From contig NZ_PXNP01000097.1 of NCBI RefSeq assembly GCF_003007675.1, forward strand, positions 124,001 to 188,000: DNA of 64,000 nucleotides, read 5' to 3'. The notes beneath the pieces were generated by a model. The model saw only the letters and a list, made by a program, of their open reading frames with translations. It was not told where the DNA came from and made no database searches. The DNA is from Marinobacter fuscus. GTDB taxonomy: Bacteria; Pseudomonadota; Gammaproteobacteria; Pseudomonadales; Oleiphilaceae. Positions 42,706 through 52,880 of the stretch are shown here, piece by piece. How positions within the stretch are numbered: the first letter of the stretch is position 1; every line of letters begins with the position of its first letter. The position numbers and the translations under genes were made by a program.

Positions 42706-42748
42706 AATACAATCCTGATGTTTATCTGAATTCGTTGCTGCCTGCCGT

Positions 42749-43867
42749 TCAGTCCGAAGACTTCACAATCACGGCTTCTTCCTGTTCCTTGCGGCGGGCC
42801 ACCTCGTCACGAATGAGGCGTTCGAGATCATCCACCAGATTGGCGTTGTCCAGTTTCTGGTTGGGCTTGCCCCCCATGTAGAACAGGTGCTTGGGAGAGC
42901 CCCCGGTCAACCCGATATCGGCTTCCCGGGCTTCGCCGGGGCCATTGACGATGCAGCCAATAATGGCAACATCCATGGCGGTATTAACATCCTCAAGGCG
43001 GGACTCCAGATCATTCATGGTCTGGATGACATCAAAGTTCTGGCGAGAGCAACTGGGGCAGGCGATAAAGTTAATACCCCGACTGCGCAACTTCAGGCTT
43101 TTGAGAATATCGTACCCGACTTTGATTTCCTGCACCGGGTCTGCCGCCAGAGACACCCGAATGGTATCTCCGATGCCGTCCATCAACAGCATACCCAGGC
43201 CAATAGAAGACTTGACTGTGCCCGAACGGAATCCGCCCGCTTCGGTGATCCCCAGATGTAAAGGTTGATCAATCTGGCTGGCTATCTGACGATACGCCGC
43301 CACCGTCATGAACACGTCGGAGGCCTTGAGGCTTACTTTGAAGTTCTGAAAATCGTGTTTGTCGAGAATATCGATGTGGCGCATGGCAGATTCCACCAGC
43401 GCTTCCGGTGTCGGTTCGCCGTACTTGCGCTGAAGCGCCTTTTCCAGAGAACCGGCATTGACACCGATACGAATGGGAATATCACGATCCCGGGCTGCGC
43501 TGATGACTGCATTGACACGGTCGTCCCGGCCAATGTTGCCCGGGTTGATTCTGAGACAGTCCACTCCAAGTTCGGCAACTCGAAGGGCGATCTTGTAATC
43601 GAAATGGATATCGGCCACCAATGGCAGCGACACTTGCTGGCGTATCCGGCCAAAAGCCTCCGCCGCTTCCATCGACGGTACCGATACCCGGACAATATCC
43701 GCACCGGCTTCCTGAATTGCCTTGATCTGGGCAACGGTTGCATCTATGTCGCAGGTGTTGGTGTTGGTCATGCTTTGAACGGCGATAGGCGCATCACCAC
43801 CCACGGCTACATCACCCACCATAATCTTGCGGGATTGACGTCTTTTGATCGGGGACTCTTGCTTCAT
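42749..43867 (-). CDS. ispG: 4-hydroxy-3-methylbut-2-enyl diphosphate synthase (flavodoxin)
   Basis: This 372-residue [4Fe-4S] enzyme carries out the penultimate step of MEP-pathway isoprenoid synthesis. It has [20 protein letters not shown] at its start, the TIM-barrel segments [12 protein letters not shown] and LRINPGNIG, and the cluster cysteines in [10 protein letters not shown] and [17 protein letters not shown] 43867 is chosen over the in-frame TTG at 43876. Its place between rodZ and hisS is the usual order. Confidence 0.96.
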   Translation of the reverse strand: MKQESPIKRRQSRKIMVGDVAVGGDAPIAVQSMTNTNTCDIDATVAQIKAIQEAGADIVRVSVPSMEAAEAFGRIRQQVSLPLVADIHFDYKIALRVAELGVDCLRINPGNIGRDDRVNAVISAARDRDIPIRIGVNAGSLEKALQRKYGEPTPEALVESAMRHIDILDKHDFQNFKVSLKASDVFMTVAAYRQIASQIDQPLHLGITEAGGFRSGTVKSSIGLGMLLMDGIGDTIRVSLAADPVQEIKVGYDILKSLKLRSRGINFIACPSCSRQNFDVIQTMNDLESRLEDVNTAMDVAIIGCIVNGPGEAREADIGLTGGSPKHLFYMGGKPNQKLDNANLVDDLERLIRDEVARRKEQEEAVIVKSSD

Positions 43868-43903
43868 GAAACTCAACCAACACTCTGTTCGGGATAATGT
43901 GGA

Positions 43904-44950
43904 TCAGGGCTCAAGGGTAAACTCGGAGCGATTATTAACCGTGCGAAAACTGGCAAGATCCAGACGCTCGCCCTGAAACTCGAGACTTTGTACAGCGCTC
44001 ATTGCGCCAATAACCACACGAAGGGGTGGCTGCCCCGAAACATCCAGGGTATCGCCGCGGCGGCGCAAGGCACTGGCAAGGCGATTGCCCTCTCCGTCGG
44101 AAACCTGCACCCAGCAGTCATCGGCAAAAGCCATTTCAAGCCGCACTCCGGGCGCCACAGCCTCCGTGACGGTGGTCGCAGCTGGCTGCATTGCCGTAAC
44201 CTCAGGCTCTGAAACCTCGACAACAGGCTGTGCACCGGCAGCGTCAGCAACGTTCTCCGGCGCGTCTTCGGCCACTCGATTCGATTCCTGCACGCCGGAC
44301 GCATTGTCTGCTTCGACATCTGCCGTTTCAACAGGGGCGCCCGGCTGCTCTGCTTGTGCATCTGGCGCCGGATCAGGGCGCTCCGCATCGGGTTCAACGT
44401 CTTCGATAGACTCAGGGATATTGTCTTCGGCTGCCGCAGGCCTGTCGGCTCCAATTGAGTCACGGGCATCTGGATCTGGTGTGTCTTCGACGGATTCCGG
44501 AGCGTCCTTGCCGGTCAGCATCGATAAGTCTTTGTCTGCCGCATAGTTGAAGATCAAGCCGCCTGCTACCAGCAACAACAACATTACCATCACAAACTTG
44601 GCGATTTGGCGCTTGCGCTTCTTCTTGCGGGCTATATCGACCAGCGGGTTGGCTTTTTGCTGCTGTTCACGCTCCTGGCGCAGCGGTTCAAGCTCGGCGT
44701 CCAGAGCGCTTATGACAGCATCCGGATCCAGGCCCACTTGCCGGGCGTAGGCCCGAACATACCCTTTAAGAAACAACTCGGTGTCGATCTTGCTGTATTG
44801 CCCAGCCTCGATCGACTGGATGATTGAAGGCCGAAGGTGCTGCTGGTCCGCAATGGCTCCGACGCTCAGGCCCAGCGACTCCCGCGCACGCCGGAGCTGC
44901 TGGCCAACCGAACTTTCTGCTACTGGCTTTGCCTTTTCCTCACCGCTCAT
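43904..44950 (-). CDS. rodZ: Cell-shape protein RodZ
   Basis: This 348-residue bitopic membrane protein links MreB to the wall machinery. The cytoplasmic N-terminal HTH_25 domain (GQQLRRARESLGLSVGAIA) comes first, then a basic juxtamembrane segment (ARKKKRKRQIAKF), one TM helix (VMVMLLLLVAGGLIFNY), a long acidic Ala/Pro/Glu-rich linker, and a C-terminal DUF4115 beta domain (LEMAFADDCWVQVSDGEGN). The ATG at 44950 is used; a TTG lies two codons upstream. It overlaps the end of pilW by 11 bp. Confidence 0.93.
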   Translation of the reverse strand: MSGEEKAKPVAESSVGQQLRRARESLGLSVGAIADQQHLRPSIIQSIEAGQYSKIDTELFLKGYVRAYARQVGLDPDAVISALDAELEPLRQEREQQQKANPLVDIARKKKRKRQIAKFVMVMLLLLVAGGLIFNYAADKDLSMLTGKDAPESVEDTPDPDARDSIGADRPAAAEDNIPESIEDVEPDAERPDPAPDAQAEQPGAPVETADVEADNASGVQESNRVAEDAPENVADAAGAQPVVEVSEPEVTAMQPAATTVTEAVAPGVRLEMAFADDCWVQVSDGEGNRLASALRRRGDTLDVSGQPPLRVVIGAMSAVQSLEFQGERLDLASFRTVNNRSEFTLEP

Positions 44951-45743
44951 TGTCAATCAGTACCTTATACTGTTGATATTCGACCGAATCAGGATATTCG
45001 TTCCGCAGCATAAGCGCCAGACTGGCCTCCTGGTCGCGATCACTGAAATGCCTAGCAATTCGAATGCCGGTATACAGACTCTCGGGGGAGTGCGTCAAGC
45101 GGGTGTTGCGTGAAATCAAGGTCTGCAAGCGGCTGTAGTAACGGGAAGCATCTGTATAATCGCCCTGCTCTACCAGAATACGCGACAGCGACAGGAGCGT
45201 CCGGGCCTCCCCGCGGGTGAGTTCTACGGCACGACGATAGGCAGCCTCTGCGCCGGATACATCTCCCAGGCGCTCATTGGTCAGGCCGAGACTATAGAAT
45301 ACGCCGCCCCGATCCTTGTATGCGGTGTCTTTGGATGCCACCTCAAACTGTGTTCTGGCCTCTTCAAACCGGCCTTTACTGAACAGAAACGCACCATAGT
45401 AGACCCGGCCACGGGTGTAGCTACTATTTGCCGACAACGCAGAGCGAAAGCTTTTTTCCGCCAGATCTTCTTCGCTCTCGGCACTGTAGATCAGGCCCTG
45501 AGCAGCCAGCGCCGGAGCATAACGGCTCTCAATTTCAAGGGCCCGCTCAAGGTGGGTGCGGGCGCGGTCGAGATTGCCCTGCCCGATGTACGCGGTGGCC
45601 AGCTGGACGTAGTTTTCCAGCGCCTTCTGACGATCTGCTTCGCGGCTGAAACGGCTATCGGTGGTTGTAACGCAGCCGGACATCAAAAGAACAAGCCCCA
45701 TTATCAGGGCCATTGTTCTGCTCTCGGATACCTTCTTTACCAT
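44940..45743 (-). CDS. pilW: Type IV pilus biogenesis lipoprotein PilW/PilF
   Basis: This 267-residue outer-membrane lipoprotein acts as pilotin for PilQ secretin assembly. The lipoprotein signal is MALIMGLVLLMSGC, followed by TPR repeats (LENYVQLATAYIGQGNLDRA, GLIYSAESEEDLAEKSFRSA and others). ATG 45743 has AAGG nine bases upstream and places the signal at the N-terminus; the frame open to 45806 overlaps rlmN and has no such support. Its place between rlmN and rodZ is conserved. Confidence 0.9.
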   Translation of the reverse strand: MVKKVSESRTMALIMGLVLLMSGCVTTTDSRFSREADRQKALENYVQLATAYIGQGNLDRARTHLERALEIESRYAPALAAQGLIYSAESEEDLAEKSFRSALSANSSYTRGRVYYGAFLFSKGRFEEARTQFEVASKDTAYKDRGGVFYSLGLTNERLGDVSGAEAAYRRAVELTRGEARTLLSLSRILVEQGDYTDASRYYSRLQTLISRNTRLTHSPESLYTGIRIARHFSDRDQEASLALMLRNEYPDSVEYQQYKVLIDNER

Positions 45744-45780
45744 CACTGGATACCTTCTCCTGCCCGGCATCACGTTTGGC

Positions 45781-46890
45781 TCAGGGGTTAACTTGCTGCA
45801 CCGCAATATAGCGCTGGCTGCGGCGGGTTCTGTCCTCTACCCGGCCAACCAGTTGCCCGCAAGCTGCATCGATGTCGTCCCCGCGCGTGGTCCGGATGGT
45901 TGTAACGTAGCCCGCCTCGTTCAATACCGTCTGGAACCGCCGTGTGGCGTTCATGCTCGGGCGACTGAAGTCGCTTTCCGGGAACGGGTTAAACGGTATC
46001 AGGTTGATCTTGCAAGGCAAGCCTTTAAGGATGACTGCGAGTTCCCGGGCATGCTCCGGCTGATCGTTCACACCCTGAATAACGGTATATTCGATTGTTG
46101 CCTTTCGCTTGTCCGGTAAACGGGCAAGGTAACGCCGGGTTGCGGCGAGCAATTCGGAAATCGGATACTTCTTGTTCAGGGGAACAAGTTTATTCCGCAG
46201 CTCATCATTGGGGGCATGCAGCGAGATAGCCAGTGAAACATCGGTAACCTCACCCAGGCGATCAAGCGCCGGCACCACTCCCGAGGTACTGAGCGTCACC
46301 CGGCGCTTGGAAATGCCATAGGCCAGATCTTCCATCATGAGATTCATGGCATCGACCACGTTCTCGAAGTTCAGCAGCGGCTCTCCCATGCCCATCATCA
46401 CCACATTGGTAATGGGCCGGTCGGTCGGGTCGAACGGCATGAATGCCCGGCGGGCAACCCATACCTGACCAATAATCTCGGCCGCCGTCAGGTTGCGATT
46501 GAAACCACGCTTACCGGTGGAGCAGAAGGTGCAGTCAAGACTGCAGCCAATCTGGGACGATACGCACAGCGTGCCTCGCTCGCCATCGGGTATCAGTACG
46601 GTTTCAACGCTGTTGCCGTTATCCATGCGCATCACCCACTTTCGGGTGCCGTCGCGGGATGTTTCGTCGTAAACCACTTCCGGGCCCCGCACTTCGGCCA
46701 CTTCCTTGAGTTTGTCCCTGAGCACCTTGCTCATATTGGTCATTTGATCGAAGTCATCCACTCCGCGCTGGTGCATCCACTGGAGAATCTGCTGGGCACG
46801 GAATTTCTTCTCACCCAGAGTTTCAAAAAATGCCTCCAGTTTTGCCTTGGGCATTCCCAGAAGATTGACTTTGTCGGAAGGGGCAGACAT
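45781..46890 (-). CDS. rlmN: 23S rRNA (adenine-2503-C2)/tRNA methyltransferase RlmN
   Basis: This 369-residue radical-SAM enzyme methylates A2503 of 23S rRNA and A37 of some tRNAs. The radical SAM cluster motif is CSLDCTFC (C-x3-C-x2-C), GMGEPLLNF binds SAM, and the C-terminal catalytic cysteine lies in [12 protein letters not shown] 46890 (MSAPSDKVN) has GAGG seven bases upstream; the TTG at 46929 is not needed. Length is normal. Confidence 0.96.
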   Translation of the reverse strand: MSAPSDKVNLLGMPKAKLEAFFETLGEKKFRAQQILQWMHQRGVDDFDQMTNMSKVLRDKLKEVAEVRGPEVVYDETSRDGTRKWVMRMDNGNSVETVLIPDGERGTLCVSSQIGCSLDCTFCSTGKRGFNRNLTAAEIIGQVWVARRAFMPFDPTDRPITNVVMMGMGEPLLNFENVVDAMNLMMEDLAYGISKRRVTLSTSGVVPALDRLGEVTDVSLAISLHAPNDELRNKLVPLNKKYPISELLAATRRYLARLPDKRKATIEYTVIQGVNDQPEHARELAVILKGLPCKINLIPFNPFPESDFSRPSMNATRRFQTVLNEAGYVTTIRTTRGDDIDAACGQLVGRVEDRTRRSQRYIAVQQVNP

Positions 46891-46952
46891 TACATAACCT
46901 CGATCAGATACCCAATTCAGGGGCAGCAAATGCTACCCCTGAAACAACAACA

Positions 46953-47381
46953 TCAGCCGCGCGGGCAGATTTCGTTGTCGTTGAAGAAATACGCCACTTC
47001 ACGCTCTGCAGATGCAGCTGAGTCAGAACCGTGAACAGCGTTGGCGTCGATAGAAGACGCGAAATCAGCGCGAATGGTGCCGGCTTCGGCTTCTTTCGGG
47101 TTGGTGGCACCCATCAGGTCGCGGTTCTTCAGAATCGCGCCTTCACCTTCCAGAACCTGAACAACCACCGGGCCGGAGGTCATGAAGGCTACCAGATCGT
47201 TGAAGAACGGGCGCTCTTTGTGCTCGGCATAGAAGCCTTCAGCCTGCTCCTGGGTCAGGTGCATCATCTTGGCAGCAACGATTTTCAGATCCGCTTTTTC
47301 AAAACGGCTGTAGATTTCACCGATAACATTTTTTGCTACCGCGTCTGGCTTGATAATAGAGAGCGTGCGCTCGTTTGCCAT
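46953..47381 (-). CDS. ndk: Nucleoside diphosphate kinase
   Basis: This 142-residue enzyme balances NTP pools. It has the P-loop-like Lys ([13 protein letters not shown]), Arg/Asn nucleotide contacts ([19 protein letters not shown]) and the phosphorylated His in NAVHGSDS. The start and length are canonical. It sits between iscS and rlmN; in related genomes the rest of the isc genes lie between iscS and ndk, but here the gap is only 68 bp. Confidence 0.97.
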   Translation of the reverse strand: MANERTLSIIKPDAVAKNVIGEIYSRFEKADLKIVAAKMMHLTQEQAEGFYAEHKERPFFNDLVAFMTSGPVVVQVLEGEGAILKNRDLMGATNPKEAEAGTIRADFASSIDANAVHGSDSAASAEREVAYFFNDNEICPRG

Positions 47382-47449
47382 GATCTTTCTCCAATCAGGT
47401 TAGGGTTAAAATTCAGCGGGCCGATTATACGCAGTCGAGGTGCAACTGC

Positions 47450-48598
47450 CTACCGTACCGCGCGAAGTCGCTCCACAACTTCCTTGATTTGCTCGCAAGC
47501 GAAGGCGATTTCCTGCTCATCGGTGAAGCGGCCGAAGGAAAACCGCAATGCCCGATGCGCTCTCTCGTCGCTGGCTCCGATGCCACGGAGCACATAAGAC
47601 GGCTCCATGGTGGCCGAGGCGCAGGCAGAACCGGAAGATACCGCCAGATTACGCAACCCGAGCATCAGAGACTCGGCGTCGACGCCGTCAAACGAAAGAT
47701 TGACAATGCCCGGCACGCGATCCGTCTCGCAACCGTTAAACTGCACGCCATCCAGCCCGGACAACCCTTCCAGAAATGCGAACCGCAACTGCTCCAAGCG
47801 CTCCATTTCCTGGCCCAGCCCTGCGGCAGCCAACTCAAACGCCTTGCCCATACCCACCAATTGATGCGTTGCCAGGGTACCGGAGCGCATACCACGTTCG
47901 TGACCACCGCCATGCATCTGGGCCACAACTTGAACGTCCGGGGCGCGGCGGACGTACAGCGCACCCACGCCTTTCGGGCCATAGACCTTGTGCCCGGACA
48001 ACGAGAGCAGATCCACATTCAATTCAGCCACGTTGATTGGGAGCTTGCCCGCCGCCTGTGCCGCATCCACATGAAACAGCACGCCCCGCTCCCGAAGCCG
48101 CTGACCAATGGTGGCAATATCGGTCACCGTGCCCAGCTCGTTGTTCACCATCATCAGGCTAACCAGAACGGTGTTATCTTGCAGCGCATCACAGACCGCG
48201 CCCGGCGCAATCCGACCATCGGTTTCCGGCGTTAGCCAGGTAACAGGCACGCCCATCTGCTCCAACCACTTACAGGTATCCACCACCGCCTTATGCTCAA
48301 TAATCGAGGTAACAATGTGCGGGCTGTCGTGCAGCTCAACCACACCCTTGATGGCGAGGTTGTCAGATTCAGTGGCGCCGGATGTCCAGACGATTTCCCG
48401 AGGGTCTGCATGGATCAGCTCAGCCACCTGACGGCGGGCGTTTTCTACCACTGCTTCGGCCTGCCAGCCGTAACCATGGGAGCGGGACGCTGGATTACCA
48501 AAGTTGCCATCCAGAGTCAGGCACTTGATCATTTCTTCATAAACAGCAGGATCAACGGGCGTCGTGGCCGCGTAATCCAGATATACGGGCTTTTTCAT
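47450..48598 (-). CDS. iscS: Cysteine desulfurase IscS, short C-terminus
   Basis: This 382-residue PLP enzyme takes sulfur from cysteine for Fe-S clusters and tRNA thiolation. The PLP lysine is in [16 protein letters not shown], and the persulfide cysteine loop is [17 protein letters not shown]. It ends at ERLRAVR, about 20 residues short of E. coli IscS, which has a C-terminal extension that helps bind IscU. The missing tail agrees with the absence of iscU downstream. It follows iscR by 21 bp in the same transcription unit. Confidence 0.93.
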   Translation of the reverse strand: MKKPVYLDYAATTPVDPAVYEEMIKCLTLDGNFGNPASRSHGYGWQAEAVVENARRQVAELIHADPREIVWTSGATESDNLAIKGVVELHDSPHIVTSIIEHKAVVDTCKWLEQMGVPVTWLTPETDGRIAPGAVCDALQDNTVLVSLMMVNNELGTVTDIATIGQRLRERGVLFHVDAAQAAGKLPINVAELNVDLLSLSGHKVYGPKGVGALYVRRAPDVQVVAQMHGGGHERGMRSGTLATHQLVGMGKAFELAAAGLGQEMERLEQLRFAFLEGLSGLDGVQFNGCETDRVPGIVNLSFDGVDAESLMLGLRNLAVSSGSACASATMEPSYVLRGIGASDERAHRALRFSFGRFTDEQEIAFACEQIKEVVERLRAVR

Positions 48599-48619
48599 AA
48601 TAGGCTAAGAAATGTTATT

Positions 48620-49117
48620 TCAGGCCGGAGCCTGGTCGGTGAGACGTTGGGTGTTGACCGCATCCGGGCCATCGCCGGACTGCTTTCGGTTCTGGCGATC
48701 GGCCACCTGGCGAATTTCACGCTTGCGCATCAAATCGCCCAGGCTGATTTCGCTCAGAAACTGATGGATCTGGTCACTCAGGTCAGACCATAGGTGATGA
48801 GTCAGGCATTTCTCGCCATTCTGACAATCGCCTTTGTTGCCACACCGGGTGGTATCCAGCGATTCGCTGACTGCATCCACAACCTGGGCAACATAGATGT
48901 CATCGGCAGAGCGACTCAGACGATAGCCACCACCGGGGCCGCGAACGCTACCCACCAGTTTATGGCGGCGCAGACGGGAGAAGAGCTGTTCCAGATAGGA
49001 AAGGGAAATCTCTTGCCGGGTCGAGATATCCGCCAGACTCACCGGCCCCTGCCCTGCATGCAGCGCCAGATCCAACATTGCCGTTACGGCATAGCGGCCT
49101 TTTGTGGTCAGCTTCAT
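48620..49117 (-). CDS. iscR: Fe-S cluster-sensing regulator IscR
   Basis: This 165-residue Rrf2-family regulator has an N-terminal winged helix ([35 protein letters not shown]) and the cluster-binding cysteines in [13 protein letters not shown] plus the nearby His. It represses its own operon when holding a [2Fe-2S] cluster. A promoter with a type-1-like site lies at 49162-49190. The only isc gene that follows is iscS, so the regulon here is reduced. Confidence 0.95.
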   Translation of the reverse strand: MKLTTKGRYAVTAMLDLALHAGQGPVSLADISTRQEISLSYLEQLFSRLRRHKLVGSVRGPGGGYRLSRSADDIYVAQVVDAVSESLDTTRCGNKGDCQNGEKCLTHHLWSDLSDQIHQFLSEISLGDLMRKREIRQVADRQNRKQSGDGPDAVNTQRLTDQAPA

Positions 49118-49161
49118 AGTCTCAACCCCAATGCGAGAACGAATCTCGATTTACAGCGGCG

Positions 49162-49190
49162 AGTATGAATTGACCGAGTAAAACAGTCAA
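49162..49190 (-). promoter_or_regulatory. Promoter of iscR with IscR-like site
   Basis: TTGACT (49190-49185), 17 bp, CATACT (49167-49162) on the minus strand. The stretch ATACTTGACTGTTTTACTCG resembles the left part of the type 1 IscR site, while the right half is less conserved. Autoregulation is therefore probable. Confidence 0.5.
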
Positions 49191-49194
49191 GTAT

Positions 49195-49983
49195 TCAGCC
49201 TTGACCTCGCTCATCCTGCACATCGGATTCTTCCTGCACACAGTCGAAATCGCTCTCGTCGATGGGTGGCAGATCTTTGTTCTGGTACTCGCTATTGACC
49301 TTGCGCAAAGCCTTGCACATAACCTCGATGCGGTCGTCGACGGCATGCATATGATCCAGCAAAGCACGCATGGATCTGGCCACAGGGTCGGGCATTTCTT
49401 CGGTCACACCATAGGCATCAAAGCCCATCCGCTCCTCCATTTGCTTGCGCCGAAGATCGTCTTCACCCTGCCGTTTAACGATGACCCGGCCAGGAATACC
49501 CACCACGGTGGCGCCTGCAGGTACAGCCTTGGTAACAACTGAGTTAGAGCCCACCTTGGCACCCTCACCCACCTCGAAGGGTCCGAGAATCTTCGCGCCC
49601 GCACCCACAACAACGCCATTGCCAATTGTCGGATGGCGCTTTCCCTTGTTCCAGCTGGTACCGCCCAGCGTAACACCCTGATAGAGGGTGACATCATCGC
49701 CAATAATGGCGGTTTCACCAATCACCACACCCATGCCGTGATCTATGAAAAACCGACGCCCAATGCTGGCACCCGGATGTATCTCAATGCCGGTAAACCA
49801 ACGCGCCAGCGTAGAAATGGTTCTTGCCAGCCATTTCAGCCCCTGCCCCCACAGCCAGTGCGATAGCCGATGCAGTAGCAGGGCGTGCAGCCCCGGGTAA
49901 TTGGTTAATACTTCAAAGGTGTTTCTGGCAGCAGGGTCCCGGTGAAAAACACTACCAACGTCTTCCCGAATTCGCTCGAACAT
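49195..49983 (-). CDS. cysE: Serine O-acetyltransferase
   Basis: This 262-residue enzyme makes O-acetylserine, the precursor of cysteine. The left-handed beta-helix hexapeptide repeats run from [20 protein letters not shown] to [19 protein letters not shown], including the catalytic His regions ([21 protein letters not shown]). The last 80 residues form an acidic tail longer than in E. coli. The position upstream of iscR-iscS ties cysteine supply to sulfur transfer. The neighbouring trmJ ends five bases before it on the same strand. Confidence 0.95.
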   Translation of the reverse strand: MFERIREDVGSVFHRDPAARNTFEVLTNYPGLHALLLHRLSHWLWGQGLKWLARTISTLARWFTGIEIHPGASIGRRFFIDHGMGVVIGETAIIGDDVTLYQGVTLGGTSWNKGKRHPTIGNGVVVGAGAKILGPFEVGEGAKVGSNSVVTKAVPAGATVVGIPGRVIVKRQGEDDLRRKQMEERMGFDAYGVTEEMPDPVARSMRALLDHMHAVDDRIEVMCKALRKVNSEYQNKDLPPIDESDFDCVQEESDVQDERGQG

Positions 49984-49987
49984 ACCG

Positions 49988-50842
49988 TTAATCCTGCTCT
50001 TTGTTTGTGGCTACTGTCGCTTTTTCTTCTGTACCGCTTTTGGCCTGGCCAGCGCTCTTTTGCACCGCACTCAGCACGCCCCGCAAAATGTTGACCTCCA
50101 TCTGATCCAGCCGGGCCCGCTGAAACAGCCTGCGCAGACGGGTCATCAACTGCCTTGGCTTGTCTGTACGATGAAAATCAATCTCCACCAGAACCTGCTC
50201 CAGATGCGCAAAAAAGCCCTCTACATCGCTGACCGGTGCAGGCGGCACATCCCAGCCGCGGTCGCCCGGCGCCGCCATGGTTTCAAGGTAGGGGTTGCCT
50301 TCACTGTCTTCAAGCCCGCGCAGATAGTTCATCCGCAACTCGTAGCACACCACCTGCACTGCCATCGCCAGATTGAGTGAGCTGTAATCCGGGTTGGAAG
50401 GAATATGGATGTGGTGGTGGCAACGTTGCAACTCCTCATTGGAGAGGCCGTGATTCTCCCGGCCAAACACCAGCGCCACCTGCCCCTGGGCCGTGTACTG
50501 GCAGGCTTTTGAAGCAGCCTGAGGCGGAGCCATAACCGGCCAGGGAACTTTCCGGCCCCGGGCACTGGTGCCCATCACCAGCACACAATCGGCCAGCGCT
50601 TCATCGAGAGAAGATACCACCTGCGCCCGATCCAGCACATCCGACGCCCCGGACGAACGCGCATAGGAGGCCTCATCCGGAAACGACACCGGATTCACCA
50701 GCCAGAGGTTGCCCAACCCCATATTCTTCATGGCCCGAGCCACCGCACCAATATTGCCGGAGTGAGAGGTTTCAACGAGAACGATCCGGATCTGGTCGTT
50801 AAAGGTATCGGTACCCTCTAGAGGCAACGCGGGCTTGTGCAT
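49988..50842 (-). CDS. trmJ: tRNA (cytidine/uridine-32-2'-O)-methyltransferase TrmJ
   Basis: This 284-residue SPOUT methyltransferase modifies position 32 of tRNAs. SAM-knot motifs are visible: [37 protein letters not shown] and [17 protein letters not shown] basic/Gln-rich tail of about 30 residues ([16 protein letters not shown] end) is non-conserved. It is divergent from suhB, as in E. coli, and precedes cysE. Confidence 0.95.
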   Translation of the reverse strand: MHKPALPLEGTDTFNDQIRIVLVETSHSGNIGAVARAMKNMGLGNLWLVNPVSFPDEASYARSSGASDVLDRAQVVSSLDEALADCVLVMGTSARGRKVPWPVMAPPQAASKACQYTAQGQVALVFGRENHGLSNEELQRCHHHIHIPSNPDYSSLNLAMAVQVVCYELRMNYLRGLEDSEGNPYLETMAAPGDRGWDVPPAPVSDVEGFFAHLEQVLVEIDFHRTDKPRQLMTRLRRLFQRARLDQMEVNILRGVLSAVQKSAGQAKSGTEEKATVATNKEQD

Positions 50843-51038
50843 GGCATGAACCTGTTGATCGATGCAAAATTGAAAAGTCGGCCATGATAACAGAAATGTG
50901 GAATTTTCCGCGCTCGGGAAATGCCGAAATCCGGCAATTTGCAGCTGTCCTGCGTTAATATCCGTGCTTTTGCGGAGTCAAAAAACAGACAATAGCTGCC
51001 AGTTTTGCTATCCTTACCGGCCTTCACACACCCGGATA

Positions 51039-51851
51039 ATGAACACTCAGATGCAACCAGCGATTAAAATGGCCCTGCGCGTTGCGCGACAGGGATCTGA
51101 CTACCTGAAAGCCCACTTCGAACGCCAGGAGCCGAATAGCAAGGAAGAATCCGAGCGCTACCTGCAACTTGAGCGTGTAGAGAAATCAATTTACGACAAT
51201 TTCTCCGAACAGCTGCAAAAGGCATACAAAGATCACGCTATTGCCGAACTAGGCGAGGCCGATGCTGGCAGTCATGAAAAAAGCTGGCATATCTTCCCGC
51301 TGCTGGGGCGCGAAAACTTTGTTCGGGGCATCCCCGAATTCGCGCTGGCACTGGCACAGAAGAAGAACAATCGCACCGAGAACCTGTTACTGGTAAACCC
51401 GGTGACTGGCGAAGAATACTCCGCCAGCCGCGGCCACGGCGCAGCGCTCAACAGCCGCCGCGTACGCACCTCCGACACCAAGCAACCCGCTCGCGCAGCC
51501 ATTGCAAGCAATTTGCTTGATCAGAGCCGTCAGGGCGACGACCCGATGATCTGGGGTGAAATGGCCGCTGTTCTGGCAAGGGACACTGCCATGTTCCGAA
51601 CCTCTGGCTGCCTGAGCCTCGACATGGCACGCGTCTCGGCTGGCCTGCTCGACGCCGCGGTTATCTTCCGCCCGGACGCCGCAGACCTTGACCTGGGCAT
51701 CACCCTGGCGACAGAATCCGGCGCAATCGCTGGCGACTTCTCCGGCAATCCGTCCGTGGCCAGCGCCAAACAGGTGATTGTGGCAAACCCCAAACTGTTC
51801 CGGGAACTGCTGAAAACCTTGCACCCATTCCGGGGCCGCCTGCCGCGCTGA
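51039..51851 (+). CDS. suhB: SuhB-like inositol monophosphatase-fold protein with degenerate metal site
   Basis: This 270-residue protein has the IMPase fold and E. coli suhB's position (divergent from trmJ). Matching segments are MQPAIKMALRVARQGSDYL, ENFVRGIPEFALALA, SGCLSLDMARVSAGLLDAAV and IAGDFSGN. The key DPLDGTTNF motif is replaced by FPLLGRENF, so two metal-binding Asp and the GTT loop are gone, though the later Asp (AAD) and one Glu (AELGE) remain. It is very probably not a phosphatase. In E. coli SuhB also acts in rRNA antitermination with NusA, a role that does not need catalysis. The start may also be ATG 51051. Confidence 0.88.
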   Translation: MNTQMQPAIKMALRVARQGSDYLKAHFERQEPNSKEESERYLQLERVEKSIYDNFSEQLQKAYKDHAIAELGEADAGSHEKSWHIFPLLGRENFVRGIPEFALALAQKKNNRTENLLLVNPVTGEEYSASRGHGAALNSRRVRTSDTKQPARAAIASNLLDQSRQGDDPMIWGEMAAVLARDTAMFRTSGCLSLDMARVSAGLLDAAVIFRPDAADLDLGITLATESGAIAGDFSGNPSVASAKQVIVANPKLFRELLKTLHPFRGRLPR

Positions 51852-51864
51852 TAGCGTTGCTGGC

Positions 51865-51904
51865 ATAAAAAAACCGCCACTCCCTCGGGGCTGGCGGTTT
51901 TTTT
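51865..51904. terminator. Bidirectional terminator between suhB and secF
   Basis: AAAAAAACCGCCA, a short loop region and TGGCGGTTTTTTT form a strong stem with an A run on one side and a T run on the other. It serves both suhB (plus) and the secD-secF operon (minus). Confidence 0.9.
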
Positions 51905-51929
51905 GTGCCGGGTAAACGGCGATCGCCGT

Positions 51930-52880
51930 TTACATCCGATTCAGCCACTCTGGCGGCTGCTCTTCCTCTTCGCCACCAGCACCCTCTTTCGCTGGTACCA
52001 TCAGGTCTTCCCTGGTAACGCCCGTCGCCATCAGCATGTTGGCCGAGACGTAAATCGACGAGTAAGTACCCACCACAACACCGATAATCAACGCCAGCGC
52101 AAAGTTATTGATGGCCTCACCACCCAGAAAATACAACGCCAGCAATACCACCAGCGTGGTGCCTGAGGTATTGATCGTACGAGTGATGGTTTCGTGGATG
52201 GACTGGTTGATAATGTCCCAGGCCTCGCCCTCGCGCATCTTGCGGAAGTTTTCCCGAATACGGTCGGCTACCACAATGGTGTCATTCAGGGAGTACCCGA
52301 TAACCGCCAACAGAGCCGCCAGCACCGTCAGGTCAAACGTCCACTGGAACAGGGCGAACGCCCCCAGCACAATGATCACATCGTGAGCCAGTGGGATCAC
52401 CGATGCGATACCAAACTTGAACTGGAAGCGCATACCTACGTAAATCAGCACCACCGCCAGGGCAAGCAACAAACCAAGGCCACTACTTTCCTTGAGCTCT
52501 TCGCCTACCTGCGAGCCGACAAACTCCGTGCTCACCAACTCCAGACGATCACCATCCGCACCCAGCACACCAGAAACCTCACGGGCCAACTCATCGTTGC
52601 CAGCTTCGGCCATGCGAATCAGGACCGTGGTATCTGCACCGAAGTTCTGCACCGAAAATTGCTCGTAACCCGCGCCGGTCAGTGTATTTCGGACATCATC
52701 CAGGCTCGGTGCCACTTCGTATTCCAACTCCACCGAGGTACCACCGGTAAAGTCCATTCCAAGGTTCAGCCCACGCACCGCCAGCAACGCAATAGAGGCG
52801 ATCACCAGCACCAGCGAAAGAACCGAGGCCGCTTTCCGCAGCCCCATAAAGTCAAATGGCTGCTTTTGCTTATCCGGCAT
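51930..52880 (-). CDS. secF: Protein-export membrane protein SecF
   Basis: This 316-residue partner of SecD in the Sec translocon uses the proton motive force to help preproteins finish crossing. Six TM helices are visible; the first is SVLSLVLVIASIALLAVRGL, followed by the family motif GMDFTGGTSVELEYE. VIGYSLNDTIVVADRIRENF and TSGTTLVVLLALYFLGG are typical of the C-terminal half. It overlaps the end of secD by 11 bp. Confidence 0.97.
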   Translation of the reverse strand: MPDKQKQPFDFMGLRKAASVLSLVLVIASIALLAVRGLNLGMDFTGGTSVELEYEVAPSLDDVRNTLTGAGYEQFSVQNFGADTTVLIRMAEAGNDELAREVSGVLGADGDRLELVSTEFVGSQVGEELKESSGLGLLLALAVVLIYVGMRFQFKFGIASVIPLAHDVIIVLGAFALFQWTFDLTVLAALLAVIGYSLNDTIVVADRIRENFRKMREGEAWDIINQSIHETITRTINTSGTTLVVLLALYFLGGEAINNFALALIIGVVVGTYSSIYVSANMLMATGVTREDLMVPAKEGAGGEEEEQPPEWLNRM

